64,000 bases of DNA from Toxoplasma gondii ME49. Taxonomy: Eukaryota > Apicomplexa > Conoidasida > Eucoccidiorida > Sarcocystidae. The stretch covers positions 636,144 to 700,143 of the forward strand of contig NC_031480.1 in NCBI RefSeq assembly GCF_000006565.2, given 5' to 3'. Shown one piece after another: positions 36,009 through 48,348 of the stretch (position 1 is its first letter; every line of letters starts with the position of its first letter). Position numbers and translations under genes: made by a program. Under the pieces are notes generated by a model. The model made no database searches. It saw only the letters and a program-made list of their open reading frames with translations, and had not been told where the DNA came from.

Positions 36009-39000
36009 ATGACTCGACCGAATCCGCCGAAGAAGAAGGGCCAAGGGAGGCCTGCGACGCCTGCTGCGAGGCGCATGCAGCAGGCTCCAGCTCCGTTCGA
36101 GAAAAGGAAGAAGACAGTGGGAGGGCCTAAAGAGAGGCCTGCCTCGTTCACCGATACCCGCGTCACCGCAAAAAACAACTTTCTCCTCGCGCGTCAGCGT
36201 CGACAAGAAGAGAGAGAAGAGCGGGAGGGGTCCTTCTTGAAGAAGAGGCTCCCCGCCACTTCCCTCAGTCCCCGAGAGGCTGCCAAAGACCTCGAAGAAG
36301 CCCTCCAGAAGGTCAGTAAGAGACTTGTGATTCCAACTTCTCTGTCGACGACAGTGCAGGAGAACCCCACCTGTTTACTTCAAAGCTAAGGCTGCTGGAA
36401 TCGCCTTTTCCATTTATGCTCAACTGCATGCGTTACTCTTCTCGCGGAACAGTGCAACTTTCCGAATTCTGCTTCTGCCGTGTGCTGACACGGGCGCTCC
36501 CGTAACTTGAAGTTTTCGGACGAAAGCGTCTCGACACACTCACGAGGACAGTCTGGTGAACGCTGTTTTTCTCGCTTTCATACACACCTGCATTCCATTG
36601 GTTTGGTGGAGCAGCAGCCGATCAGAGCCTTCTTCATATTTCCTGCATCCCTGTTCACTGGAAAAATCTAAAGGCTCTCCCACCGCAACTTTCTTGGCCT
36701 CGACTTCCTCTTCCTGTGAAGTCCACATCTTCACTGCCGTGTGTGTCTGCCTCTAAGCCGCTGCGTGCTCTTCTGCCTGTCTCCACATGTCTGTCTGACT
36801 CCTCTACCCCCTGGCACAGTTGAAGCTGTCTCTGCGCTCGGTGAATCTCATTTCGCTTGCTCACCCTCCGGTTTGTGTCTTGGTTTCCCCAGTAAATTTG
36901 CTCCTCTGCCAATGCCTCTACTCAGTCGGGCACCTTCGTTTCTGGTTGCAGTTGCATGCATACTTATCTGCGTCTGTAGCATATACGTAGTGTACATGTA
37001 TATACAGATAGCTAGGTACGTGTTGAGATGTAGTTTTTTTCTTGCGGAGGAAGGGACATGTCTACGCCGTTGTTTTGATTTTGACATGTGGACAAGGAAG
37101 CGGCTTTGGTGAGGTTGTTTGCGTTCTGCTCAGATTCGCCACCCGACGCCTCGAATCCGTGTCACAGGACTGGTGCATCTGTCGTCCTCCCTCTCTCGCC
37201 TGCTTGCCGCGCCTCTTTGCGCCCACATAGAAAGTTCTTCTTCTCAGTTTTCTTCTCTGCTGAACCCTCTCCTCCCCACTCTGCTTCCCGCTCTCCTAGG
37301 CAGCGGCTTGTCCGAACGCGACCCCGCAGCTCGCACAGCTGTTCGGGCGTCTTGGGCGAGTCTCCTGTCTCTTGTGGCTCCACTTCGGGCGCGTCCGGGG
37401 CGGCGGGGCCTTGGCCGCAGAGGCGCCGGGGGAGGCGCGACCGCGGTCGGTGGCGAGACGGGCCACGGCGACGAGCCTTGGGACGGAGAGACAGAGGCGA
37501 GACAAGAGGGAGATTCACAGATTCTCTGTGCCCACCGAAAGCGCATCGCCATTTTGCTGCAGAAGTAAGTCTTTTGTGAGGGGCAGACCGCGCAAAAGAC
37601 TGGCAAAGGCGAAACAGAAGAGGCACTGAAGAACAGCGTAGCCCCCGTATTGTGCGAAAGGCTGCTGTTCTCACCCTGTTCGACCCTGGCACTGTAGCTG
37701 CAGCCTCACTTCGGCGTCGATTTCACTGCTCAAACCCTCTCCGTTTCTCCTGTGTCTCTGTGTCCTTCCTATCAGCTGTTTTGTCTCCAGAATGGTACAC
37801 AAGACCTACACACGCCGTGAACTGCAGGCGGCGTTGTCGCCTTTCTCTCTGCTCTCTCTTTGCGTCTGTTTGTGCCTCCTTTCACGTGTCTCTGTTTCTT
37901 TTCATCCACCGCATTTCTTCTTTCCTCCTTCTTGTTCAGTGGCTTAACCGCCTTGGACCCCGATACACGCCTAGACACTTTGCGCTTAATCGACACGGCG
38001 CGGCGTCTCTGTCCTTCTCTGCTCGTCGGGGAAGAAGAGGTACGCGAAAGGAGGCTCTGCGTCTGTCGACGCATGCATCGAGCTTTGTGCGCTTCTACAG
38101 TGGTAGTGAATTCGCATCTGCGTGAAAATGAATGTCGCAGTGCTTGTCCAAGCATGTCTGACTCTCCACAGGCTGACACCGACATTTCGGACAGGGCGTC
38201 CGACTTTTAGGGACTCGAAATGGGAGACAAAATCATGCCCATGACTCTGGAGACAAGTATTTAAATGCGTTCCGGATGACCCCTCGATGGCAGTTAGGGT
38301 GTAGACTTAGTTCACGCTACGGACGAAGACATAGTCACATGCACCTTTGCATGCACATGAATATCAGTGTAGGCGTCCATCCCGACAAATGAACGTATGC
38401 GGACAGGTCGATCCGTGTACCGAGCGAGAACCCAGCCTGCAAGGTGTCAGTAAGCGGCCGCATGTCTCCACGGGTAAAAACGTGACGTGTGAGAATCTCT
38501 GTTTTCCCCTTTCGATCTAAGCGTAGGTACCAAGTTCATACTCGTGAAAGTCGAAATGCATGCACGCGTGTCTTTGCGCGTATCAGGTTCGATGAATCTT
38601 GGTTTTCGGGTGTGGTGTCGCGGCGGTACGGCGACCTGCCCCCCCCCTGTGGACGCCGCTTTTCTGGGCTTTCTCTTTTTCTCGAGTTGCACTTGATTCT
38701 CACATCTCTCGCTCTCTTTCTCTGTCTCTCCCTTGGGGTGCCCAGCTCCCCTTCAGCATCATCAACGTGCTCACATGCAGGACAGCAACTCTGCCGGCAT
38801 TCACCTCTTTGGCTCTGCCTCTGCTGCTTCATCTGCTTCCCCCGCATCTGCCTTCGCTTCCGCGAGTGCCTTTTCTCTCGTCTGCGTTTTCGTCTCCCCG
38901 TTTCTCGGCCTCGACAGCGGCAGGGACGAACGCCCTGAGCGCCAGAAAGGATGCAATATGGACCGCGCTCTCTCCGCCACAACAGGCTCGGGTGAAGCAA

Positions 39001-42000
39001 CTCGCCGCCCTCTTCAACAAGACATGCAAACTGTGGCTGCAACTCATCGAGGACTTGAAGGCAGTAAGTGGCGACGTGCCTATACGCTAAAAAAAACAGT
39101 ACACATTTCTCATCTCTCTCTACCTTTCTATATGCATTTGCCAAATGTATGTATATGTATTTGTTGACCCGTCTACCTATCTTCATCTATCTGTATCTAC
39201 ATAGATAATTATATATATATATATATACCTCTACATCGACCTCCCAATTTGTCCATCTCCCTCTTTGTAGAGCTGTGTATCCATCTGGTGTTCGTATAAA
39301 TTTCTGTCTATATCTAGGGACGATTGTCTCTCTGTGTCTATTGGCATGTTCGTATATGCGCCTGCAGGCATGGTGGTGCGAAAGAGTGTAGGGTGTGATT
39401 TCCGTGTTCACCTTCTGTCCCTCTTTTCTCTTTTTTCTTGGTGTCAGACCTGCCGCGGGAGGCCAGCGAGTCTCGCGCTCTCTGCACTCCACGCCGGAGG
39501 CTCCAAAGAGACGGACGGCCAGAAGCATCGCCTCCAGAAAGCCGGAAAGGACAACCTCTCCGATCTTCTTCTCCATTTGTTCAACTGCCTTCGGCTGTTG
39601 TACCTTCTTCTTCTTGGGACCCGACAACTCCTGCCTGACGAGCACGTAGCGCGTATGGTGGAGAATGAGGAGGCAGAGAGAAGCGAGGGAGGATCTGCGT
39701 CGCTCGCGACCAACTGCGACGTCCACGGCAACCCTGCTCGGCGCCTCTCTTCTCTTCAAAGTGAAAAAAACTGTCTCCTCGTTGTCCTGCTTCTGCAGCT
39801 CTCGGAAAGTGCCAGTCTAAAGCCCCAGGACGAATCCGGCTCAAAAGGAACGCTGACGCATAACCAATCGGTAAAGGTGACACAAAATTGAAACGAGATG
39901 TGCAGGGTTCACGGTTTCGAGACTCAAACCGGATACCACCATATATCTATATCTATATATATATATATATCTATATATATATATATGTATGTATATACGC
40001 AATTCTGTGTATGTGTACGAAAACATGCATATGTGTATGCATGTCTGTCTACAGGTGCGTATATATTCACAGTACATGTCTATGTAATACACTGAGCACC
40101 TTGCATTTCGTTTCGGATAGTGGTTGTGGCATTCGAAATACTACTCAGAGGGGAGAAGGGTATGAATGCTGCTGACGGAGGAACTGTCTTTTGGACCGGG
40201 GCGCTGGTTTTCCCCGCATCGCATGGTTCTCAGCGTGTGGCGAGTCTTGAGCCTTAATGGAATGTTCTAGCATATTGTGCCATGTCAATAGAAATCCCAC
40301 CCAACCCGGTGGTTCGTTAGTATTCCTGTCATCAAAACATGTGAGTGCCCTGTCAGCATCGATGACATTTGTTTCGTTGACGCAACAACACGGACGACTA
40401 CAGGTCTTTGCATTTTCTCTGCAGGGCGACCTCTTTTTCTTCTTCGTGAGGCACGTTCTGTCCTCCCTGTCTTTCCTGCTCTCCTTCTCCCTTCCTGCGG
40501 ATACTCCTGCGGCGTCTGCCTCGTGCTCCGCGCTTCTCCAGGCTCTGCGTCTCGGCCTGGCGTCTCTGACGTTCCGACTCGCCTCCTTTCCGCTGTCTCC
40601 GCTCCTCACCAACACCGGCGAGGTTTTCGCCTCGGGCAGCGCCGGAGCTTTGTGGGCCTTTTCCCCCCTGCGAACCGCGGCAGGCGGCCGAGATGCGTCT
40701 CAGTCAATTCGTGGGGCGAGTGTGAAGAAGCGAGGCCGCGAGAGCGAAAAAGCATGCGATGGAGATTCCGCGAGCGAAGTGGATGGTCTCCCCACTCTCC
40801 TGCTTCCTCCGGCATTCACCTCGCTCTTTCTGTCTTGCTACCTGACTGCTCTGCTCTTCCTCTTGCACTTGGCGAGACAAATGCGCAGTGGACTCGAAAG
40901 CGTCCAGGCGGAGCTACGGGGCCAGGGACCCCGAGCGAAGAGCGCGCACAAGAAAGTCGCGAAGGAAAACATTTTTCTCTTGATAACGCGGACGGGAAAC
41001 GCAGCTTTTTGTGTTCCTCTCGAGCTCGGTCCTTCTGCTCAAAGCCTTCGCGTAGAGGGCGACGGCGTTGTGGGTTCGCCTGGCCCTACCGCCGGAGGGC
41101 AGCGTGGAGACTTCCTGGAGTCAGCGCCTCGCTCTTGTCTGTCACACTTTGCCTTCTTCTCCTTCTCGCGAAGAACTGTCTTCCTCACGGACTTGATCCT
41201 CCAGGCCTGCACTGCCTTCTTCGCTCCCTTGGTCTCTGGCCTGCAAGCCGAAGTCGATCGTTTCACGAGCCGAGCCGGTGGCGGAGCCGAAGCGTCTGTC
41301 TCACTGTCGCGGCGCCTCGATGTCTCCTCATCTGCACCCACTTTCTTCTCTCTCATTCTCTCGTCACTCTTTCCTTCTCTCGGGTCGCGTGGTTCGCGCG
41401 GCGTCTCAGGGAAAAGAAAAACGCTCTTTGCTCCTGCGCTCCTTCACAACTGCCTTGAAGACCTACGACGCTCTGCCTTCTTCGATGAACTGCTCAGGGG
41501 TGAGCAAGAAGAGCAAGAAGGCGAAGATCAACGAGCAGAAGAACGCAAAGGTGAAGAAGGAGGAGCAGAGGATAGGGGACAGAGAAACGAGGGCAAGAAC
41601 GAGGCGAGAGGGAGCGCGGCCTCTCACCTGGTGGCGGCTGTTCTAGACACATTCAGTGCACTCGAGCAAACGACGTGGAAGAGAAGCCGCGCCCGCGAAG
41701 AATCTTCTGTTTCTTCTCCGCATTCAGAAAGCGTCTCGCCGCGGGAACAGAGCCATGCCGCCTCTGCATGCGTACTCGGAATACAAACCATCCTAGTCGA
41801 ATCGGTTTCCCTGCTTGTTTCGCTCCCTCTCGTCTCTCCGTACCCCCATGCAGCTCCCGAAGGAAGACGAAGAAAGCCGACAGAAGTAGTAGAAGCAGAG
41901 GAAGACCATGAAGAAGATGAAGAAGAAGAAGACGACGAAGAAGAAGAAGAGGGAGATGAAGAAAAAGAAGAGGGAGACGAAGAAGAAGAGGGAGACGAAG

Positions 42001-45000
42001 AAGAGGAAGAAGATGAAGAAGAGGTTTCACCTATTTCACCTCCTGAGAAGAACGACGATGTAGAAGATGAAGGATCTTCACAAGAAAAAGATGCGTGTGG
42101 AAAGAATGCACGTTCTTCCTCTCTTCCCACGAATCTCGACCCTCGAGAAGACGTTTCTGCTTTTGTCGGTTGCGAGAAGAGGTCGAAGCTCGCCGTTTGT
42201 GCGTCTCCGGAGAGAGTCCCGGACGACGGCATCACGCAGCTGTCTGTGACGCTTCTGCCGCTTGCATTTCTTCTCTTGGGTGCTGCGCCGACAGAGATTG
42301 CCGCTGCTTTGCCTTCTGTTCTGTCTCCGCTGTATCGGACGTTTTTCGCTGCCCTCGAAGACCCACCCTTCTCCGTCTCTGGGGACTCACGTCTCGCCCA
42401 GGTCCTCGCATCGTGCGCCGCCGCAGGCGACGGTCCTTCGCATGCACGGCAACAGAAAAAGCAAAGATCGAGTGCGAATCTCAGAGACACCGGCGGGCGC
42501 GAAGAGACACCTGGAGAAAGGCAACACGGAGCAGACAACGCGTCGCCTAGCGCGGGCGGGAACAGGGCTCCCCAGCAGATGAAAGAGACAGGGGACAGTC
42601 GCCAGTCCCCCACGAAGGGGGACAGCGAAGTCACGCTGGGAGAGGAAGCGAAGCGAGCGGAAGAGACGCAGAAGGCGAGGGCAAAAGGCCGCGCGGGAAC
42701 TGTGGAAAACGCGTCAGGCAGTGCGAACCCCCGAACTCGCAACTGGGGGGTTCTTGTTGGGCAAATGTATGTGAAACTGTGTTCAACAGTCGCTGCTCTC
42801 TCTTCTGGGGACGACATGAGAGGAGAGAGAGGAGAGCGAGACGTAGGCGAAAAGAGGAACGAAAGAGCGTCTGAGCGCGAAGAAAGCACGCCACAGAGGG
42901 CCAGTGTGGCACACGTTCATCGGGCTGCGGAAATGGCGAACTGGATCGCCCAGGTCATGAGGCATATTGCTCTTCGTCGGAATGAAAAGTAAGCAAGATA
43001 GACTGCCTGCTGAAAGAGTCACTATGCCTACATGCACTTGCTCCAGTATCTACACATTTGCATCTGTGTGTGCATGTGTAGAGAGTCGACTAGAATTGAC
43101 TCCGCCAGCATGCATTCCTTGGCGTCCATGCATGTGATGATCTGTAGCACAACGGCCTTGATAGGTAAAGCAACGGCCTATTTGTCACTCCTGAGTGCCT
43201 CGCCTTCATGCGTGACTCTTCCAATGGCTCTTCCAACGTCTGCACACACCAGTGCATCTGCCCCTGTGAAGTGAATGCATGTGTAGATGCATGCACTCGG
43301 AAACTGGGCAGTCTTTTTTCCTAGGTTCGGCCGAACGGAGACGCCGTTGTGGACCCGCGCTCTGTCGCTGTCTGTTTTCAGGGTGGAGTTTTTGGGCCTC
43401 TTTCGAGCGTTCGAGTCTTCTCTACTTTCTCTCTTCTTCTCTCCGGGCGGGCAGGCGCATCCAGAACGACACCCCGAGACCGAGGCTTGTCTTTTCCAGC
43501 GTGCGTCGCTCTCTCGGTCTTCAGAGCTGAGTCCAGGTCGAGCTCCGCTCTTTTTCCATCTCCCTTCTGCGTGTCGATCCTTGCCACTGTCTCTCCTCTC
43601 TCTTCTCGACAGAAGGTCTCTCTGCGACTTGCTGCCTCAGCTTCTCCGCACCTTGGTGTTGCCTTCTCGCAGCACGTCACCGCGAGTCTCCTCGTCGCCA
43701 CAGTCTCCCTCTTCTTCCTCGCCTGAGCTTCTTCAAGCTACCGCCTCGTCGCGAGCTCCTCCGCCTGATGCGTGTCTCCCCCGCATTTCTATCTCAGCGT
43801 CTTCGCGATGCGAGGCTGAGGGTTGCCAAGATCTTTTGGAAATCCTTCTTCGCAGCCTGACGTCCTCCAGTTTCAGCGATGCTCAGGGCGCCTCCGCGGA
43901 CGCCGACCAGGCGAGCGTCCGCCGCGCTTTCCAGTGGCTGGAGAAGCTCCTTCTGTCTCTCTTGTGCAGTGCCACGAAGCCCTTCGCAGACTCTCAGGAG
44001 GCGACGAGAAGCGTCGCGAAACTTGCTGCGCGTCCAGGGAGTGAAGTCGGACAGAGCGTAGGCGAGACAGGCTGTCGGGGGACAGCGAAGGCAGCCGGCG
44101 ACGACGGCCGAGGAGCGAGTACCCCAAAACGAAGAAAACTCGACAGTGATGGGCAGGCAGCAGGTGAAGACCGCAGGGCAGACGAGGCGGCGAACAGGGA
44201 GGAGAACGGCGACGTCTCTGTCTCTCCACTGGAAGAGACTCTACGGCACGATGAGGAGTCTTCTTGTTCGCTGAGTTCGTCTTTGCCACCTTGCTTCTTC
44301 CTGCCCTCTCACCTGCCGGCTCTGTTGAATGTCGCGGCGAAGGTATCCACGGACATTCTGAGAGAAGGCTTTCTGCGGTTTCCTTCGCTCTTTCGCGAGC
44401 CACAGCGTGCAGCGGCCCGCGAGGCGCGGTCTGAGGGGAACTTGACAGGGTCGGCAATGCTCCAGAATGAAGGCAAACGAGAGGGCGCAACCTGTTGCCC
44501 CAGGTGTACCATTCTCGAAACCAGAATTTTTCCACTCCTCGAAACTGTTCTACAGATCGCCATCTCAGGTACTTCCCACCCCGTCGCCTCGTCTTCTACT
44601 TCTTCTTCCCTGTCTTCTGTTGTCGCTTCTTCTGTCTCCTCTTCTGCTTCTTCTCTCCCCGAGGCGAGTTTGGACGCTCGCGGCTGTTTTTCCTATGCGG
44701 CCTTCTTCGGCCGTTTGCATGCGGTCACGGCGACGCTAGTTTTTTTTCGCGAGTGTCTGGCGGAGGTCGGTCCTTCTTTTCTGTTTCTTGAAAGGCGTAA
44801 CAGTGTGTGGGCCTCTTCCACCCGGCCTTCCGCTTTCTGTTTAGCTGCAGCTTCTCCCGCAAAACTCTCTCTGCAGTCGGCTGCGTACAGTTTCCCCCAG
44901 GCCGCTACACAAGGCCCAGAGCTGTGTCCGTACACGTCGGCTCTGCCTGTTCAGCGAGTCACCGACGGTGTCGCTTTCCACCAAACGTATTACTTCTTGT

Positions 45001-47083
45001 CCCAGAAATACAGATATTTGGTGGATTCCCTGGCAGGGGGCGTCGACGTTGGACAAGCGGCAGAGACGAAAGTTAAGACGCTGACGTTCACCGACTGGAT
45101 CGCGGCCCGTCCGCTGCTCTCCCCGATTTCTTCGAGTCTTCGTCTGCTGCTTCTCTTCCTTCAAAATCCCCTTTTTCGTGCCGTCGCAGCGCCTCTGTCT
45201 CCTTCCTGTCCCTCGTGCTCGACGAGTCCTCCCTTGGCAGAACTGGCATGCATCCCAGAAGAAAGGAGCCTTGGAACTGCGTTGGGCGCAGAGACGGCGC
45301 GTCTCCTTTTCGGCTGTATGTACAGTCTAGAGGTTCCCGCGCTTGACTGGGGCAACCCCGAAGACAACGAGGCACCGGGCGGCGACGTAAAGCACGGGGA
45401 GGAAACCTGCTCCACGGCTGGAGAAACTGACGATCTGTCTCTGGACGCGGTGTTGAACGGACCCTTGGGGAAACCGCCAGCTGACGAAGACAGAAAGGAA
45501 GGAAACTCGGTGTCTGATTCGCTGGCGAAGGCGTCTGGGCACGAGGCTGCTGCCTTTCTCGGCTTGCTCATCGACCTCGTCTGCGCCACTGCCTGTCTGT
45601 GTCCATGTCTCTCTGCACGCGAGAGAGAGACATCACAGGACGAAGGAGACGCAGAGTCTCTCATGCTCTTCACTCACTTCTTCAGGTTCTTCGTCTTCCT
45701 CTTGAGGGCGCTCGACATGTTGCTTCGCGATCAACTTGTGGGGTTCCCGGCTGCGTGCGAGACGAGAGAAAGCGACGGGAGCGAAGCGGAGACACGCAGA
45801 GGCGAAGAAGCCGAAGAAAGCGGAAAGCCAGCCCCCCGAGAAAAATCAGATGCACTCGGAGAGCCAAGGGGACAAGGTGAAAGTCGACAAACGGTGGAGG
45901 AGTGGGAAAACGGCAGGGACCGAACGGGTGCAGAACCGGCTTCTGTTATCGCTGTGCTTGATGCGCTTCTTTCTGAAGAAAAACTGAAGCTGGAAAGCAG
46001 GAAAGGAAACGCGGACGAAGGCCAATCGGCGAAAGAGGGGAAGCACATGTTCGCATCAGCAACCAAACACACATCGCCAGATTGTGAGACTGGGAGGCAA
46101 ACCGAGAGAGAACAGCGAGACGGAGTGGAGGCGGGCGAGGCCGCACAGGGACGAGGCGAGCACCTTGAGGTGAGATCCGAAGGAGGTCAAAACCTTTTCA
46201 GCATGCGCACTACAAAACTCTGTCGACGAATGTGGATATACGTAGTGAGAATTGTGTGTTTGCATGCTTGCACATATTCATTGGTAAGTTGGCATATATA
46301 GAAGTATGCATACACATCGATCTACAATTATGGGTGAGGTGGCGTACTGCTGCCCCAACGGTTCACCTTTGCGCTCTCTGTCAACTCGCAGAGAACACTG
46401 CATTTTCAGTTTTTCGTATCGAACAATTTCAGCGATGCGCTGGGGCCTGCAGTTTTTCTCCTTGGATCTTCTTCGAAAGAGGCAATTTTTTGAAGGGTCA
46501 GTTTCCACAGCGTGGCTCCTCTAATTCGCGTGCCCGCGTTTCGGATTTCGGTTTTCCCACAAAACGGCTTCTTTCTCAGATCCTTCTGACCTGTCTGGCG
46601 ATCGCCCTCGGGATCCACGACCGCGCGCGAACACGCCTGGCAGAGACGCACTTTGGAGCGCGACGAGCCGAGCGCATGCACTGGCTGGGTGTGTATCGGA
46701 GGACGAAAGCCGAGGAACAATGGCGAAAAAGAAACGCACAGCTGCCTCTCTGGCGGCGCCATCTCGCGACGCAAGGCTTCGACCCGGAAAGAGAAACAGG
46801 AGAAGGCGAAGCTAGAAGACTTAGCAGAGACCAGCAGGGATGCCTGTTCTTTTCATCTCCTGTTCGGAATGGAGAGCAAGTGGCGGGCAGCGGCCAGGCA
46901 CAAACAGAGAGGGGAGCGCGACCCGTCCTACTCTCAGATGATGATGATGATGACGAGGCGCTGGACGCATTGGAGAGGAAAGAGCGAGAGAATGAAGAAC
47001 GAGAGTGGAGCGTCATTCTGTGCAGGGATGAAAGTGGAGGACAAGTCGTTAGAGAGATCTCCAAGGAATTGCTTCATATCACT
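36009..47083 (+). CDS. Giant Ipi1/TEX10-like protein, putative 60S-biogenesis factor
   Basis: Eight exons join in phase: 36009-36315, 37300-37564, 37940-38039, 38746-39063, 39448-39870, 40425-42988, 43382-46169 and 46580-47083, giving at least 2,423 aa; the last exon is unresolved. The N-terminus follows the Ipi1 plan: a basic Lys/Pro-rich start (MTRPNPPKKKGQ), a Val-Gly-x-x-K-x-x-Pro-like stretch with TDTRVTAKN (residues ~35-56), then LSPREAAKDLEEALQ and DPAARTAVRASWASLL (~86-125), then DPDTRLDTLRLIDTARRL. In yeast and human, Ipi1/TEX10 acts with Rix1/PELP1 and WDR18 in ITS2 processing and 60S maturation. The rest is Leu-rich, probably helical repeats, broken by low-complexity Ser and Glu/Arg segments and a polyacidic run (residues ~956-1010). 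It is far longer than yeast Ipi1 (~330 aa) or human TEX10 (~930 aa). Function is inferred from the N-terminal pattern only; exons 7 and 8 could belong to a separate gene. Confidence 0.68.
38295..38302. promoter_or_regulatory. Further TAGGGTGT copy
   Basis: The motif ATGGCAGTTAGGGTGT, close to the repeat at 31366-31405, recurs inside the intron between exons 3 and 4 of the TEX10-like gene. It may be chance or a dispersed element. Confidence 0.2.
39208..39226. repeat. (TA)n microsatellite, TEX10-like intron
   Basis: A short TA run lies within TATC-type simple sequence, in the intron between the exons ending at 39063 and starting at 39448. Confidence 0.85.
39940..39990. repeat. (TA)n/(CTATA)n microsatellite, TEX10-like intron
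   Basis: TA runs are interrupted by TCTATA units in the intron between the exons ending at 39870 and starting at 40425. Confidence 0.88.
41878..42030 (+). repeat. GAA/GAC-rich repeat encoding a polyacidic tract
   Basis: Imperfect tandem GAAGAAGAGGGAGAC-type units in exon 6 of the TEX10-like gene encode about 50 residues that are almost entirely Glu, Asp and Gly. The frame stays open throughout, so the repeat is tolerated in the protein. Acidic tracts of this sort are common in nucleolar proteins, which fits the proposed role but does not prove it. Confidence 0.85.
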
Positions 47084-48039
47084 GTAAGTCTGCACTCGAA
47101 GCGAAAACAGCCGCGCTGGTATGTGCCCTTTACCGCCTCACGTTTAAGTTGACAGGAAGCAGCTGGGAGAGGAAGAAGTAGAGGAAGTTTGAATGACTAT
47201 CCCGAATCTGCCAGGCAGCGTCTGTGGTTCTCCGATGCAGCGGTAGCGAGAGAGAAATCCATGAATTCGTGGGGAAGAGCGACTGCAAAGCAGAAGTCGA
47301 GTGGAAGGGACCTTCAAGGGGTACGGGAGTCACGGGATTGCGTCTGTTTGAGAAACAGGCTGTTGCTTTCATGCTTGTTCTGTTTTGTATCTGTGGTGTG
47401 ATTCATTTGCGAAAGCAGCTGCCGCGTGCTGCGAAGATGCTGAGTCGACCAGGAGGAGAGACACGAAATGCCCGCGTTCTATATTTTATCAGGCGTCACT
47501 TGAAGAGGCTCTCTGTACCTCCCCGTTCTGTTTTAGGGGAGAGAAGAACGGCAGAAGACAAGTGCCAGTACCAATAGGGCTCATCTTAAGAAACCGGATG
47601 ACCAAAACAGTAGCCTGTTGTGGAAAGCATAAATCACCACGAAGCGAAAAGATGGTGAAATGTCTCTAAAGTGTACCCTCTGGTAGTGCACTTCAGCAAA
47701 GCTACGTCTGTATGAGAATGCCAAAGATCAGAGGCAAAATCTGCTGGGATCGTTCTTCTTTCCGTCCACCTTGGACTCGCGTTTCGGGGAAGTCGAAACA
47801 TGCCTTGGCTTTCTTTCGTGCATTCCGTTTTCCTTCAAGTGTCTCTCCTCATTCGTCTACATCTTCTCTGTTTCATTCTGCCGTTTCTTAGCAGCCTCGT
47901 TCGCGTTCCCCTCTCGTTTTGTTGATCCTCCATGCCTCGCGACTTCCTCCCCGTGTTACTCTCTGTCCTGACCCCATTCGCAGTATATTTCTCGCTGCTT
48001 CCTGAGCTTATCTTTTTTCTCTCTGTGACCCTTCTGTAG

Positions 48040-48348
48040 CCTAGAAATCGCCCCCCGTCTGACGTATCAGGTGGACGGCCTCCAGCAAAATTTTTCCAAA
48101 ACACGGGCGGTCATCATCTGGACATGCTGAGTCCCCATCGGAACAGCAACTTTCTTATCGAGCCGCGACTTACACAATGGAAAGCACCAGCTGGACAGCA
48201 TTGCTCAAGACTCGCTACTTGTCACATTTCTGAAACGCGTGCCCTTCTCTGTCCTCACCAAAAGATCTGGCGCACTAATTTATTTAACTGCAAAAACGCA
48301 CAGAGCCGGAGTGAGCCACCAGCGAAACGCTGTTTCAATAAACAATAA
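48040..48348 (+). other. Candidate last exon of the TEX10-like gene
   Basis: A strong polypyrimidine tract and TAG acceptor end at 48039. The following frame is in phase with the donor at 47083/47084 and runs to a TAA at 48346-48348, next to an AATAAACAATAAA sequence that could be a polyadenylation signal. Joined here, the protein would be 2,525 aa. Nearer alternatives exist: reading through the donor reaches a stop at 47152, and there is a weak acceptor at 47157. I cannot choose between them without transcript data. Confidence 0.3.

Noticed and set aside
37781..37935. Possible extra exon in the TEX10-like gene, with MVHKTYTRREL
   Set aside because: Joining exon 2 directly to the acceptor at 37939 keeps phase and gives a continuous HEAT-like helix. 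The extra segment soon becomes low-complexity and hits a stop.
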